Below are positions 12,901-25,995 of a DNA stretch of 60,000 bases, in pieces (position 1 is the stretch's first letter; each line of letters opens with the position of its first letter). Below the pieces are notes generated by a model. It saw nothing but the letters and a program-made list of their open reading frames with translations, searched no databases and was not told the DNA's origin. This DNA is from Lineus longissimus (lineage: Eukaryota; Nemertea; Pilidiophora; Heteronemertea; Lineidae), in contig NC_088316.1 in assembly GCF_910592395.1 (NCBI RefSeq), positions 13,952,001 to 14,012,000 on the forward strand, in the 5' to 3' direction. The position numbers and the translations under genes are program-made.

Positions 12901-15900
12901 CTTCATGGCGTCATTCAAAAGATGACCCCCAAGGCACACAATGGTGTAACTGTCATGGTTTGATGCACGAAACAGAAAACATACAAAACTTTTATAAAAT
13001 GGCCGACGCAGACCCTGCACATTGAAAAGCGATTTTAAATCAGAGCTCTCTTGGGCATAGAGGTTAACAAACCTAGCAGACAAGAAAATTTCAACCCTGT
13101 GGTAAGGTAGGAATTTGAGAACTTGTGACCATAGTTTTTCGATCTTAAATTTTCAATACAGTTTTCCAGTTTCTTAAAGGTTAATTAGTTAGTGGTTGTC
13201 AGCTTCCACCTATCTGTTCAGTACAGGTTGGTTTGGGATTCAATGGAGACAAACTTTTTCCCAGCTAAAATAACAAGTGTTACCTAATGGCTATACTTGA
13301 CAGGCAAGACAAGACAATGATATGATTACAAGCCTGTATTTAGGCATCCTCTTGCAAACAGGGCCTACAACACGACTTCTCCTAATGCAGAGGGAGTAAG
13401 TATGTGTCGAGTGAAATGGCCTGATATTGTCAGGATGGTATAAAGGTGGTGTCACCTCTAGCTGGAGAGAGCTCGAAGGCTGAAATCAGTTTTTGGAACG
13501 CACCCCGAGTTTGACAAAGAGTAACTTGGATTGAACACATTAGTATGATGGATTACAAACAGACATATAACAGAGATTCTACATACACTCACACACTAAT
13601 TATGCCAACACTAAAACACTAAAACATTTTTAATAGTAGACTAGATAATATAATAATAGTAATAATAGTTAATATCATAAACTAGTGAGTAAGGCATCAC
13701 CCCTCAGAAAAAGTGAAATGGCAAAGTAGAGTTCGATGGTTTTGTAGTTGCTCGCACATCTGTGGAGGCTCGTGACATGTAGGCCTTGATAGTATGTTCC
13801 AACTCTAGTCTAAGTTGATTGTGCATCATAGGTGCTTGATATGGGCATCATTTTTGTGCAACGAAGCATTACACATAATAGATGCACAAATGACAAATGC
13901 TGCACGCATCACTGACGACACAACTGACTTAATATGCACCTACAACTTGTACACCAAATGCGATAATGTGCTCAATTTCATCCAGGAAGTCTTCAGTTGA
14001 ACTTCACAAATCGTTGACATTTTCTTGGACGAAGAGCCCAAGTCTTCTGCACCCTAAAAATCAGTGTACGCAATGGGTGCACCACTTACACAACTCATGT
14101 AACCCATTTTGGACAATAATCATGTAACCCATTTTGGACAATAATCATGGAACCCATTTTGGACAATAATCATGCGTGTGACCAGCCCTTTTGTGACATT
14201 TCTAAGCAAATCATGAGTGTCTGAATCAGATGACACCATCCTTTCCACCCAAAGCCTGGATATTAAGACTGGTGGGGCGATTAGCGATGCAGTAAAAGGA
14301 CCGCTATGCTGGTAGGCTAAAATAGACTGAAGGAAATGACGATTGCTGCTCATGGACTCATGTGGTGCTTTACACTCTCTCATCAAACTGATGGAGAAAA
14401 AAATCCTATCTCATTTTCAAACATATCATGTTATCATGAGCTTTTAAAAAAATCCTGCCACGCGATTTTTTGTGGTTAATTTCGAATTTAGCGTATTAAA
14501 AATATAATTGTGTTTTCACGAGTATTTGCTAACATTTTCTTTCAAACGAGTGGTGAAACATTGGTTATGAATAATGATAATAACCCATTGTATAGCCCCA
14601 CAACTGAATAAATACTGTTTTTCAAGTGTATTAGTTGGAAAAGCAGATAGATTTGCTATAGGCGGCATTCACCCCGAAGCTAACATGATCATACAATGAC
14701 AGTTTGCAACATATATCAGACAAAGGATTCCAGACAGACTATGGCAATCAAGCCTGAGACTCATTTTGTAGTTTGTGGCGGCCTAATTTACCCGCACATA
14801 CCGCCATAGGCCTTATACATAGAACAACCCATGTTCGCCTCCTTCAAAATGCAGAAATCATTCCAAGTATTTTGACCTATTATCATCATACTTCACTCTG
14901 CCTATAAGTTAGAAGTGTCACATTGGCCTGTCATGTGACAAAGGCTCCCATGATCTCCTGATTAAATATAAAACCCAGAAGTTACAATTTGTGACCAATA
15001 GATATCAACTGCAAAATCAGCCCTGCTTCATGCTTCAAGTCGAAGCCTGAGCTGATTAAACTCGATAAAATGAAGCTAATGGGATACTATACGATAGCCA
15101 AAGCTCCTACAAAACACCACAAATACTACTCTGCCAAAGAAAGTGTTAATTTTAAAGACATGGCCGTACGTAATTTAATACATCCATGAAGAAATCGTGA
15201 CCTGATAACTGTGAAGTAATTGCCCGAAATGGCAAAAATTATGAAAAATTTCTGTAATTCATTTTCACGCACAATAAAGGCAAAGCTCTTTCTCTCTCTA
15301 CATTGAATAATAACAACAACACACCATGTATTTTTACTTGTTTTAACATAACATTACAGTTTTAACTTTTTTGATATGAATAAAAAACTCAACAGTGATA
15401 TACACAATTAAGAAAAATATTACATGCTGAAGCTTAAATTAATAAGGTACTCCGAACGAACAATACTAACAACTAAGAGGGCCAGCTAAACAGATAAATT
15501 AAGCAATTATCCATCAATTTTAACAGAAAATGCAAACATTGAGTGCAGAAGATATACATGTGAACATATACATTGAAACCCTTTCAAAACTGTGGGTCTT
15601 TCGTGCGAAAATTTCAGTGAATTTTTCTCCCCTCATTGACTGCATGAGAAACGTGCAGTACCAAATACAGGTAATCTCCTCAATCAATCAACTCGATCTT
15701 CAATCATTCCACTGAATAACTGATAGAAAACCCCCTTGACCACTAACATGGTACTGGCAATGCGCATTTGCTTCACACAACCATCAAGATCTGAAAACTT
15801 TGATTAGTGCCCAAGTCGTCATTTTGGACAAAATCCACACTCGTATCTGATTTTGATCCGGTTAGATTAGGAACAAAATTACCTGTCAAGTCATTTTTTG

Positions 15901-18900
15901 TGCACAAAATAATAATTGTGGTTAGTATGTGAATAATAAACAACTAAAGAGTGCAACTGGCCAATGTTTGAAATCGAAAAGAAGTTCACAAATATTTCTA
16001 GCCCTGAAATGCGCAAGCGCAACACTTTTGGTGAAGAAACTGCAAGATAATTCTGGCTCACGGTCATTGTGAGTTCACATACTATACATGACTCTTTCAA
16101 AGAGTTCTTTCAAATGAACTAAATCCAATCTTTCGACAATGAAAACCAACTTTTCGTGAAGGTACTCTCACGGACCTCGAATTTTTAACATTGGTTGCAT
16201 TATTCCACTAGGCAACTTTACTTCATCTGTCAAATTACTTTTTAAGTCACAAACTTATGTCTAGGTCTGCTATGCACAATTTCTCGGGCGTGGCCGTTTG
16301 TCTTGAAAAGTGCACGCGGAGGGTAAGCCCACTTCAGACTGGCTGACAATGACGGCCATCTGGCCAGACAGATTTGGATCTCTTGGGATCCGTCAAAGCA
16401 TTGTTTCGACAGGAGTTAATTACCACAAGCTATAATTACTGACTAGGCTACAGGGGGTAAATCAATGAGGCTGCAGAGGATTCAATTCACCGTCTGCCAC
16501 AAAATTTCATCGAAATCTTTCGCTACTTCACAGCCAAGCCACCCACAACATTTCCGAGTAAGGGAATCGAAGCACTTTGACAAAAGCACAAGGACAGCAA
16601 AGCGATGCCTAATGGTATAGTACAACCAGCAACATTACAACAAAAACACCCCAAACCTGGATTTAGGTCATCTTACTTTCTTTCCAGCCAGACATTTATA
16701 GGCTGCATGGAAACTTGATTACATTTTCAGTACCGGTACATGACGTTATTTATGACGTTATCATTCGCAGTAAAGAGACTATGGGTCTTTAACTGATCAA
16801 CTTTCTAGAGTAAAAATATTCTGAGTAAATATGTGGATTTGCAAATAATTAGAGCGTCAAACATTTGCACAAGGTGAAATGCCCAGTAAAGTACCCCGCC
16901 TGTCTGCTGAGTCACCTTATTTCGATTCAATGTCAGAAGGTTTCTCATAATCTGGGTCACTTGTGAGCAAAAAATACCTCTCCAAACTTGCTTTCTGCCC
17001 TGCAAGCTGCTCTTGATATTGCAGTCACAATAAATTGGTGATGATAGCTTTTCAACGGGGGAGCAGGTGTGGTAGATGTTAACGGAGAAAGGAAGCATCA
17101 TCTTGGAGTCTGACTTTGACAAGCATCAGGCTTAGTTACATGAAACACCCGCATTTGCGATGCTGTAATTTCATAGCTCTCTGAAATATCAACAGTGACA
17201 TTCCAAGCATCCATGCGTTTACTTTCATCATAGTTGCATGTTTGCAATTTGCAAGTTTAAAACGACGGCACAGACATCTTTCATGTCATTTCATTGCCAG
17301 ATTATTAAAATTTGTGACTCGAGAAATTCAGACGTTTAGGGTGTCGTCACACAAACACGTTACAGACACGATCACGTGATTGCAAACATACACACCGATA
17401 CAAACATAGTCAGCATATCAAGATTATAACATGAATAACTATTGCTCACGCGTCCTTATATTTAAACAACAAACTTGGCAAACTGCTATAGTCTAGTCAA
17501 TTTTTGAATGGCAGACTCTTAGTTCTACATAGTAAAAAAATTACCAGGAGATTGGGTCAGTCCTTGCATAAACCATGGCAAAAATATTCAACGATTTAAC
17601 ATGCGTAATACCAGATGTCATGTCAAAAAATACCTAACACAAATATATATGCAGTTTCATCCTTCCTAAGGCATTCTGATAAAATGTATATAGTAGTATA
17701 CATGCACACCACGACACTTCTTTTACACATTTTGATACATTTATAGTCATTAAAGAGCTGATAAGTCTAAGTATATAGTGTTCGTTTTTTAAAGTAATAA
17801 TCTCCTATCAGTTTTTGTCGGAGGAAGACAGGTGAGATGACTTCACAGGCTTGCTGCTTCTGCAAACCTAGGTCGGTCTCAAGCATCTCGAGCATTCGTT
17901 AGCAAAAAGTTATGTCAAGGCACCACTTGAGCTACTAAGGTTAAGGTCAAGAGGTATCACCTGACCTTGACCTTTAAGCTAATAGCTCAAACAGCATTCA
18001 CTTGACCTTGACCCCAGGTTGAAATTTGTGTTACATTCGATTTCAAATCTAGTATACTTTCCATGATATCCAGAGAATAAATGGTTCAACTAATATTGCC
18101 AATATGATATTATTTGAGTAATACTTGACTTTTCTCTACGACTAGTTTTTCTCTAGGTTCTAATTCCTCATGGGACAGAGCATGCTTCAAATAGATGACC
18201 TTTTTGGAAAACAAGGATAGCATCAAGGTGATGCATTGTGTCCATTTTTCATCCTCTGTCCGGAAAAGAGTTAAAACTTGGCTAGCGCAAGGCAGCAGAA
18301 ACAATGTACACATCTTTGCAATAATTTTTTCAAAACTACAATTCTTGACAATGACTTATCTAAATAGCAATGACCGAAGGGCCGTAGTACACTCAGCAAA
18401 CACAGGAAAAATACACAAACAATATGAAACGCACTCTGTCTGCATTCACATCAACGTTTGTAGAAAAATGTCTCCAGTTTTTAATATAGAAAACATATAA
18501 AAATCAGCATTTGTTGAAAATAAATCTTCAAATCTTTAAGCCACAACTCCAGTAGTCCTGTGTAAAAAAAACTTCTGAATGCATTTTTTTTGTGTTTACA
18601 TGATTTCAATATTTCCAAACTTCATAGAGTATGTGCCGGCTGGGAGTCAGCATGCAGCCCCAGACGAGCAGACGATATTTAACACACAGAAATTACTCAA
18701 ACAATTTGTAGAAAAAGTTGTCTCTGAGCAGAGCTGAGCAGGCTTAAAGTAATAACGGAGAAAAAATTCTGAAACACGTGCTGTACAAAACTGCCCCATA
18801 AACAAAGCATGATAACCATTAGTATTTTCATACAATAAAGCCCCACCCCCAATCCCCTGATCCAAGCAGTCTGAAAAATATCTCCTCTTTCTTGGATCTA

Positions 18901-21900
18901 TTTTTTTTTCATTGCATATTTATTTCACAATGTTTTGAGTGAGCAAAGCTCTCGAATAAAACAATTACAATATTTATGATACAAGTTAGTCATATGTTCC
19001 AAGGTACAATGTAAGTAATGTAATCGACAATGAACATTTAATTAAAACAAATGAATAGGGAACATACAATGATGCGGAACTACAATTACAGTAATAAATA
19101 CTTTTACATAAACTAAACCAGTTTTTGGAATATTAAAGGCAACAGTATGTTATCGTATGCAGGAATATATTATATTATTATTTTTAACAAGGTTTAATGC
19201 TGCAAGAATCACGACGGGAGAACCAAGTTTTGGAAGCAAAAGCGTGAATTAGGATATTTTTTTCCTGTGCCAACGTGAGGTACAATGTATTATTACTTGC
19301 CATACTGTTGGAGAAATTGTGCTGTCTTCTTAATAAATGTAGAGGTATTGCGCAATTGGCAATACTACAGATGTGCTTGGGTAGCAAAGTTGTAGCTATC
19401 TATTTTCGATAAAGATTTTTAAAATTGAGTGTACATAATTTTAGAAACAATACAAAGACCTACAAGGGGATGATGTGAAGAGGGGATGCAAGCATTTTTA
19501 TTTGGAGTTGCCGCTTCAGCATTCTTCACGGTCACAGACAGATGATCCTGTTTCAAAGACTAATAATACTGTTCACACTAGACGTCTTGGTAGAGACAGT
19601 AGTTAGTCACGCGAGTGGAAGTCGTCACAGATGATTGAGGAGTAGGAAAGCGAAAAGGATTGAGACAAATCATTCACCAATCCAAGTATTAGGGAAGCAG
19701 TGCAACGTAAGGATGAAATACTGACTTTTTTAAAATTCAAAGCAAACTTCCAGCCATTATGGAATGAAAGAAGATGACAGGGCTTTGTCACCGGAAGCAT
19801 TTTTTTCTTCCAAGTTTCAAAAAAGGGTTCCGGGTAGAAATGTTGGAGGACTCAGTTCCTTTCTACAAATGGGTCGTGCATGAGACTTATAAAGAAGTGC
19901 ACCTAGCACAGGACCTTCATTTGCAGAGCAAGGGGTCAAAAATACTGATGAATTCGAATACAGGACATTCCAGGAAGGGGATTTCTTTTTCAAACCAAGA
20001 AACAAACTTTGTACAGTCAGTGACTGTGATTACGGACAATCTGGGTGAAAGAGGTCAACTTTACACCGACAGTTGATAAGGACAGTAACGAAAAAGAGAT
20101 TAGCAGCAGTAAATGTGAAAACATTCATTTGATGTGTATCTCTATAGGTACGCTATGCCTTTCTTTTACAACATTTACCAAAAATATATAACTTTACACA
20201 TGCACAAGGCACCATGTGGTCTACCAGTATTTGGACGACAACAATGATTCAAGTTAAGACAGAGATGACAATGATATATGATTTGGTCCCATGACTGATT
20301 TGGTCCCGTTCATTTTAAGTTGATGAAATGTTCAAAGACTGATGCCAGTGATGGTGCTATAGCTACAGAACGTGCGCCTGTGTTGGTTTAAAATCATGCC
20401 ATGTCAACACATAGCCCCCCTCCAAACGTACGCTTGAAGTAGCCTATACTTTAGATATTATAGTTGGCAATAATAATTAGATATACATTATTGATTGCTT
20501 GAGTATGATCTAACCTGGGTAACGTATACATGTATGGAAGTGTTTTGCGTAAGCCCCATGGAGTACCAGGCATTACACAAGAACTTGTGCTAAAATTTAT
20601 GTGTACCACTATAAGGAAGTATGTCGTAACTGCTGGCGTTATACGCCCTAAGACTGCATTTGGTCAAAACAAATCATCAATATTTCATTCGTATTGTCAT
20701 AAACCAAATGCACTTCTACGCAATGGAAGGTTATTTTAGCAAGGCAAAGTGCACATAGTTACATGCTAGACAATACATGCAATGATAACAACTTCTAAGT
20801 TGTGTTTTTCTGGTCTCCCGTCGGTGATTCCTGCGCTGATCTGCATACAAAATCAGCCGTTACTATTCGAGACATCGAGGTAGCTACAATATCTATGGTG
20901 ATGATTATTTGAACTGCAATTTACAAAAAATACACACAAATTGCAATATGGTCAACAAAGCTAAATGAAGCATTAACGTAAAACAATCGATCATTATTCA
21001 ATTATTAGGTGTACATCTCATATTGTGACTGGATATATATTGCGTGACTAATGGCTAAAAGACAATCAACCTCTTCATAACATATGAGCACTCCCAAAAG
21101 TTTACAACAGCGCGAACATGCGGTAGATGAGAAAGTGTGCTGCCCTCTATGTTCTCTTAGAACTAAGTCACCTAACATTAAAGTTCAAACAACGAGTTTG
21201 TGTCACAGTACCTTGGGTAGTTTTTCTTGTCAAGGGCAAAGAGTTGTGTTTTTTGTTTGTTGCCAGCGCGGCAATACTCAGTTGCAGCATGAGCTGTCCT
21301 CATAGTTCCTATAGGTGCACAACTGTGGCAACCAACAGCCCATATCAGTTCAAGCTTGATTCTTCCCCCGAGTTGCCTAAGTGATGAAAAAGAGGGCACT
21401 AACGACCCAAATATCTTTCAAGATTGTCCAATCTTTCATAACAGTAAAAAGATGATTGGTGGGTTTTCAACAGCACACATCCTCACTGCCTAACATCTCA
21501 GAAGCGAAAACATTTTTAAAGCAGACATCTGCAGAAGGATGGGATTACTGGGTATTTTTTTGTTCATTTTTTCTCTCAAATTCAAAGGTTATATAAAAAT
21601 TGATGGTTTGCCGTAACGTTGCAAATGCATAATAGTAAGAGTATATAACAAGGTACAATGTAATTTGCTGAGCACATCGTGGAATTGGGATATGAACTTT
21701 GTCGTTAGACATGAAAATATACAGGAACATCTGATTTTAGCTTCAACGTGATTATTATCGTACAAACCGATGTATAAAAATGCGAACCGTACGTGGAATG
21801 CAAAACTTATCTGACTAACAACTAAGTAGGTAATGTTTGGCATGCATAATTAAACTATCTAAATTAATAATAATAATATAATTATGAGATATCAAAGCAA

Positions 21901-23260
21901 CATTGAACAACAACACAACTTGCCAATCACAAAGACGCTACCATCACAACATCAAATACTCTTTGTATATAAAACTTTTTGTCAAAGTAGAGAAAATTTT
22001 TCAACAACTACTAACGCCACCTGGTGGTTCCTACAACGACCTACCGAGAATAAATGCCATACCGATCGTGTTAACTGATTCATTGACTGACAACACTTAA
22101 GAACAATGCATAATTATAATGAAAAACATAAGAGATCTATCCTTTCGATGGGGCCATTGATTCAAATACATTTGTACAAGTTCTAGGACCATGACGTCTA
22201 CTCTAAAGCTAAACTATCATTCAAGTACATAATTTTCTGTTGACAAAGCATTTCCAGTACAGGACTTGCGAACAATCAAGCAGTCTGAAGTTTTGGAAGT
22301 TTTTTTGAGAAATTGAAAAAGCGAAATTTCCTTTCAGTTTTTCGAACGTTCTCTTCTACGAATCTCATGGATTGGGACAGGGCAGTCCAAGTGAGATTCT
22401 GGTGCAGCCAGTTTTTAAAAGTGTGCTAAAAAAGTTTTACACTAACAAACTGATCTGCCCTGCAGATTTTTTAGCTTCCTAGGGCATGGTCCAGTGTCAA
22501 TTTGTACTAATGCTGCAGCACCAACGGTTTTCGTTATCAGTGGTCATTTTGAAGTGGCAAAGAACACTAACTTCTTAAGTGTGCAACTGCTTTATATAAT
22601 CTGTTGCGAGACTTATTAGAAATGCTACACCGAAAGACTGGCCTTGTCCAATTAGTTGAAGAGCTTTGGATTGTTTTCACCAGTACTTAATACTTAGTCT
22701 GAAATAGGGGCCCTCGATTACCATCTTTCTGAGACTGCAGATCCAGCAAATATCGGATTTTTTAAAATTACTCTTCCCTCACTACTTTAGAATGACCACG
22801 AATATAGCAGTTACACCTTTTAAAGCACAACTTTCTAAAAACATTTCCCATTGAGTGATCTTAACCTTTGCACTTTCCCTAAAAATCGAACGTGAAAATA
22901 AACCCTTTCAAAATCATAACAAGAATTACAAAAACAGTGCAGGCATAACACATGATCGATGCAGTGTTAGGAAGATCAGCAGATCTGACTGGTGACGAAC
23001 TGAACTTGGCCAATTTCCAGGTAATGATATTACATTTTGCGACTGGAAATGTGACATGGGTCTATTTTTACAATTCATACAAGGTGATAATCTAAAGCTG
23101 ACACTTCTTTAAAGTAAAATGATGCACCCTTGATATTATAGCATGGTTGGTTCATTCTAAATGTTGGTGTTATGAATTCATCAAGAGTCGGTCACAGCTT
23201 TTGAGGAAATGTCACCAAATCAGTCTGCCTCTCCAGCCTTCCAAATGAATTTCACGATTG
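9941..23260. other. Noncoding region downstream of brat
   Basis: I see no supported coding exon in this 13-kb stretch. It is AT-rich and mostly unique-looking, with an 11-bp perfect inverted repeat at 10156-10190, three copies of a 25-bp repeat at 14096-14170 and a fold-back rich in AAGGTCA half-sites at 17929-17988. On the minus strand a further AATAAA lies at 18924-18919. Part of the right half could therefore be an extended brat 3' UTR ending there, though that is only a possibility. Confidence 0.5.
14096..14170 (+). repeat. Three tandem copies of a 25-bp repeat
   Basis: The unit catgtaacccattttggaca plus ataat occurs three times head-to-tail (14096-14120, 14121-14145, 14146-14170) with a single substitution in the third copy. 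The near-identity implies recent duplication. No function is evident. Confidence 0.9.
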
Positions 23261-23266
23261 TTTATT
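23261..23266 (-). terminator. Candidate brat poly(A) signal
   Basis: On the minus strand this is AATAAA, about 385 nt after the brat stop codon. It is the nearest canonical signal I see downstream of the gene. Cleavage would fall near 23240. Brat transcripts in flies are known for alternative long 3' UTRs, so later signals (for example 18924-18919) may also be used. Weak evidence from a short motif. Confidence 0.3.
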
Positions 23267-23647
23267 TTTAAGACAGAAAGGAATGCTCCGTTTGGATTTC
23301 ATGATCATGACTCAAATCAAGCGACGTTCAAAATTGGCAAATTGACTCCTTATGAGATAGCAACATATGTATATAAAACTCTAGTAGTGCAGGTTTCATG
23401 ATCAAATAATTCTATAACTCCACCCAAAATGAGTGACGACCAACAACAAACACGCAGCATCCACACTCCACGACACAGCAAACAACTCGCAGCAATGTGG
23501 ACAGTACCCTCTTTCAAATGGAAAACATCAGTAAATATCTTGTAAATAGTAAGCAACACGAACACTAGGGGACACTCTGGTCAAAATCCACGATACGCAC
23601 CCCTTGTGAATTGAGCCTGGTGTGCGTTATTGACGCCAAATTCAGAC

Positions 23648-25954
23648 TTACAAACCCAGGGCAGGAATCTGAATGTACCTGTAGATATACAGTCTATAGT
23701 CTTTGCTCGCGAGAACAATACTGCCGTCGTCCATGAGCGCAACGTCAAAACACTGCGCGTGCTTCACCTTGCTTTCCAATGCCGTCACGAGCTGGCCGTC
23801 CTGGGTGAAGATCGTCAAGTTGAAGTTGTTGTGGTTGTCAGCGATCAGGATCTCACCGGCTCCGTTGATTCCAACGCCGATCGGGTAATTCGTGATGCCC
23901 TCGCCACCAATCTGACGCAGGAAGACACCCTGGTAGCTAAACACCTTCACACAGTGAGCACGGTTGTCACTGATGAAGATCTCTTCCTTGTCGTTGACCA
24001 CGACACCGTTCGGAAACTCCAAGTGCTTGGAGCAACCAAACTTCTGCAACACATTACCCATCTGGTCAAAAATGATAACACGCATTACCTTACATTCCAC
24101 AATGATAATCCTACCCTTGTTGTCGACGGTTACACCTCTCGGATGCTGCAGGACATTCGCACCAAATTTGCGTACAAACTGGCCATACTGGTTGTAGATC
24201 TGGACCTGGTGTGTGGGACTCCTCTCAGTCACGATGATGTCGCCCGAGGTCTTCACCACTGCCACACGATTTGGGTACAGGAGCTGGCTGTCACGTTTTC
24301 CACATTCGCCAAACTGGAACTTGAATCTGCCCTCCTTGTCGAAGATTTGGATGCGGTGGTTGTTGGTGTCGGCAACGATGATGTCATTCTGAGCATTGAC
24401 AGCCACACCACTTGGTTCAGTGAACTGACCGTCCATGACACCAAACTCTCCGAACTTGCAATGGTAGATCATCTTCTGGCGCTTGATCTGAGACTTAGGT
24501 GGGTAGATATTGGCTGTGATCAGCTTGTTTGTCAAGTCCATTATGGAATCAGGGTTTGTCTGGAAGATATCCCCGTTGTTGATCAGATCATGGCTAGAAC
24601 CGCTGGACCACTTCTCATAAGGATTGACATTAGGATCCAGACCTGTGCCAAATCCAACGAGTGTGTTGTTGCTCGGGAACCGCTTGTTCAACGTCGAGGT
24701 GAAATCGCCAAACATGCTGATAGTTGGACTCACACACGGAGGCGAGGCGTTGTTGATCGTCTTGGTAACGATGCCGTTTGGACGTGCAATAGGTTGAGGT
24801 TTCTGATTGGTTTCGAAGCTCTGACGGATGTAGCCGAACGTATTGCGTACTCCAACCTGAATGGCTTGGAAGTTGGACACGAACTCGAGGTCGAACGACG
24901 TCTCAAGATTGTTGATATCTGGCGTGTAGCTCATGATGTTGTTGACCTTGGTGTCAATCATCTTCTTGAACATGAGGATCTCAGTGTTACCGGAATGCTT
25001 CAATAATTTCTCAACAAACTCACAACCCTGGTAGAGACGATCGATGGCATCCTGTATCTTGTCCGCCATGGAATTGAGTAGCACCTGTTTGGAATTAAAC
25101 GCACCATCGAGCTCCTTGATTGTTTCCTGTCGTCTCTCTTCCAGCATCGTACGATAGAAGTTGTAGGTCTCATTGACCTCATTCTGGGCTTTGTTGTACA
25201 GAATCTGCAGGCGGTTTGCGGAGTGTTCCATGCTCTTAGCAGTGCTACGGAGTTCATTTGCTTTGATTTTTGCATCATCAACAACGTGCTGTAAGAGTTC
25301 GACATGTTTCGGGCCGACCTCGCTGATGTAGCCAAACTCATGCCCACGGGAATGATCAGATAACGTGCAATCCTTGCAGATCGGAATATTGCAAGTTTTG
25401 CAGAAGAAATTCAGCATCTCACTGCGATGTTTGGAGCAGTTTAATGGTTTCTCGAGCTTGATTTGTTCTTTACCATTCTGCAAATCACTGAACATGATCA
25501 CGCGATGGCCCTCGAAACAATGCATGAACTGATGTGCCATGACACAGTTGGGGCAGAGGAAGTTAGCACAGTCAAAACACCGAGCGACCGCATTCGTCTC
25601 CTTGCTTTTGCAACCAGTGCAATTAAGGGAAGTATTATCTCCGGCTGATGCTTCAAGGATATTACTTATCGCGAAATCAGGAAGAAGGCCCTGTACGCCC
25701 TGAGCGGGAAGAGTAGTATCCTGATGGCACTCAGGGCACTGGATTCGGTCAGGCGTATCTTGGATTTTTTCCAGGCAAGGCTGGCAAAAGGTATGGAAAC
25801 AGTAGAGCACTTTTGGAATGGTATAAGTGTCATTGCAAAGGCTGCAGCGGACGTTCATGGCGCTGATTTGGATGTGCTCCATCTCGTTGTCGGATGAATT
25901 CGACGTGGACGTCATAGTGTCGCTCGCACTCTGAGATGGCGTTGGCGAAGCCAT
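23648..25954 (-). CDS. brat: Brat-type TRIM-NHL protein with RING, B-boxes and NHL propeller
   Basis: An intronless 768-aa reading frame, ATG to TAA. A C3HC4 RING spans residues 37-76 (C37, C40, C52, H54, C57, C60, C73, C76). A first B-box lies around 112-150 and a canonical second B-box at 173-205 (C173, H176, C185, C188, C193, C196, H201, H205). A coiled coil follows at about 210-340, then a low-complexity linker, then six NHL repeats at about 497-765. There is no filamin domain, unlike TRIM2/3. The NHL region (for example KFGEFGVMDGQF and GECGKRDSQLLYPNR) is almost identical to what I know of Drosophila Brat, a cytoplasmic RNA-binding translational repressor acting with Pumilio and Nanos. 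The intact RING implies possible E3 ligase activity, which fly Brat lacks. The start is chosen as the first in-frame ATG after a splice acceptor at 25996. The alternative name would be a TRIM2/3 or ncl-1-like homolog. Confidence 0.93.
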   Translation of the reverse strand: MASPTPSQSASDTMTSTSNSSDNEMEHIQISAMNVRCSLCNDTYTIPKVLYCFHTFCQPCLEKIQDTPDRIQCPECHQDTTLPAQGVQGLLPDFAISNILEASAGDNTSLNCTGCKSKETNAVARCFDCANFLCPNCVMAHQFMHCFEGHRVIMFSDLQNGKEQIKLEKPLNCSKHRSEMLNFFCKTCNIPICKDCTLSDHSRGHEFGYISEVGPKHVELLQHVVDDAKIKANELRSTAKSMEHSANRLQILYNKAQNEVNETYNFYRTMLEERRQETIKELDGAFNSKQVLLNSMADKIQDAIDRLYQGCEFVEKLLKHSGNTEILMFKKMIDTKVNNIMSYTPDINNLETSFDLEFVSNFQAIQVGVRNTFGYIRQSFETNQKPQPIARPNGIVTKTINNASPPCVSPTISMFGDFTSTLNKRFPSNNTLVGFGTGLDPNVNPYEKWSSGSSHDLINNGDIFQTNPDSIMDLTNKLITANIYPPKSQIKRQKMIYHCKFGEFGVMDGQFTEPSGVAVNAQNDIIVADTNNHRIQIFDKEGRFKFQFGECGKRDSQLLYPNRVAVVKTSGDIIVTERSPTHQVQIYNQYGQFVRKFGANVLQHPRGVTVDNKGRIIIVECKVMRVIIFDQMGNVLQKFGCSKHLEFPNGVVVNDKEEIFISDNRAHCVKVFSYQGVFLRQIGGEGITNYPIGVGINGAGEILIADNHNNFNLTIFTQDGQLVTALESKVKHAQCFDVALMDDGSIVLASKDYRLYIYRYIQIPALGL

Positions 25955-25995
25955 GGTGTTGCCGCGGTAATAATCCTCAAATAGACTGAGTGCAC
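25955..25995 (-). other. brat 5' UTR segment with upstream splice acceptor
   Basis: On the minus strand, TTTTCTCGTTACAG ends at 25996 and is followed by 41 nt of leader before the brat ATG. A pyrimidine-rich AG acceptor here means the coding exon is not the first exon, and the message has at least one upstream noncoding exon. The matching donor is not proven. A GTGAGT at 29637-29632 is a candidate. Confidence 0.55.

Noticed and set aside
23630-25006. 458-codon open frame on the plus strand opposite brat
   Set aside because: It lies entirely antisense to the conserved NHL and coiled-coil coding sequence, has no family resemblance, and is the usual by-product of codon composition. The minus-strand frame is the real gene.
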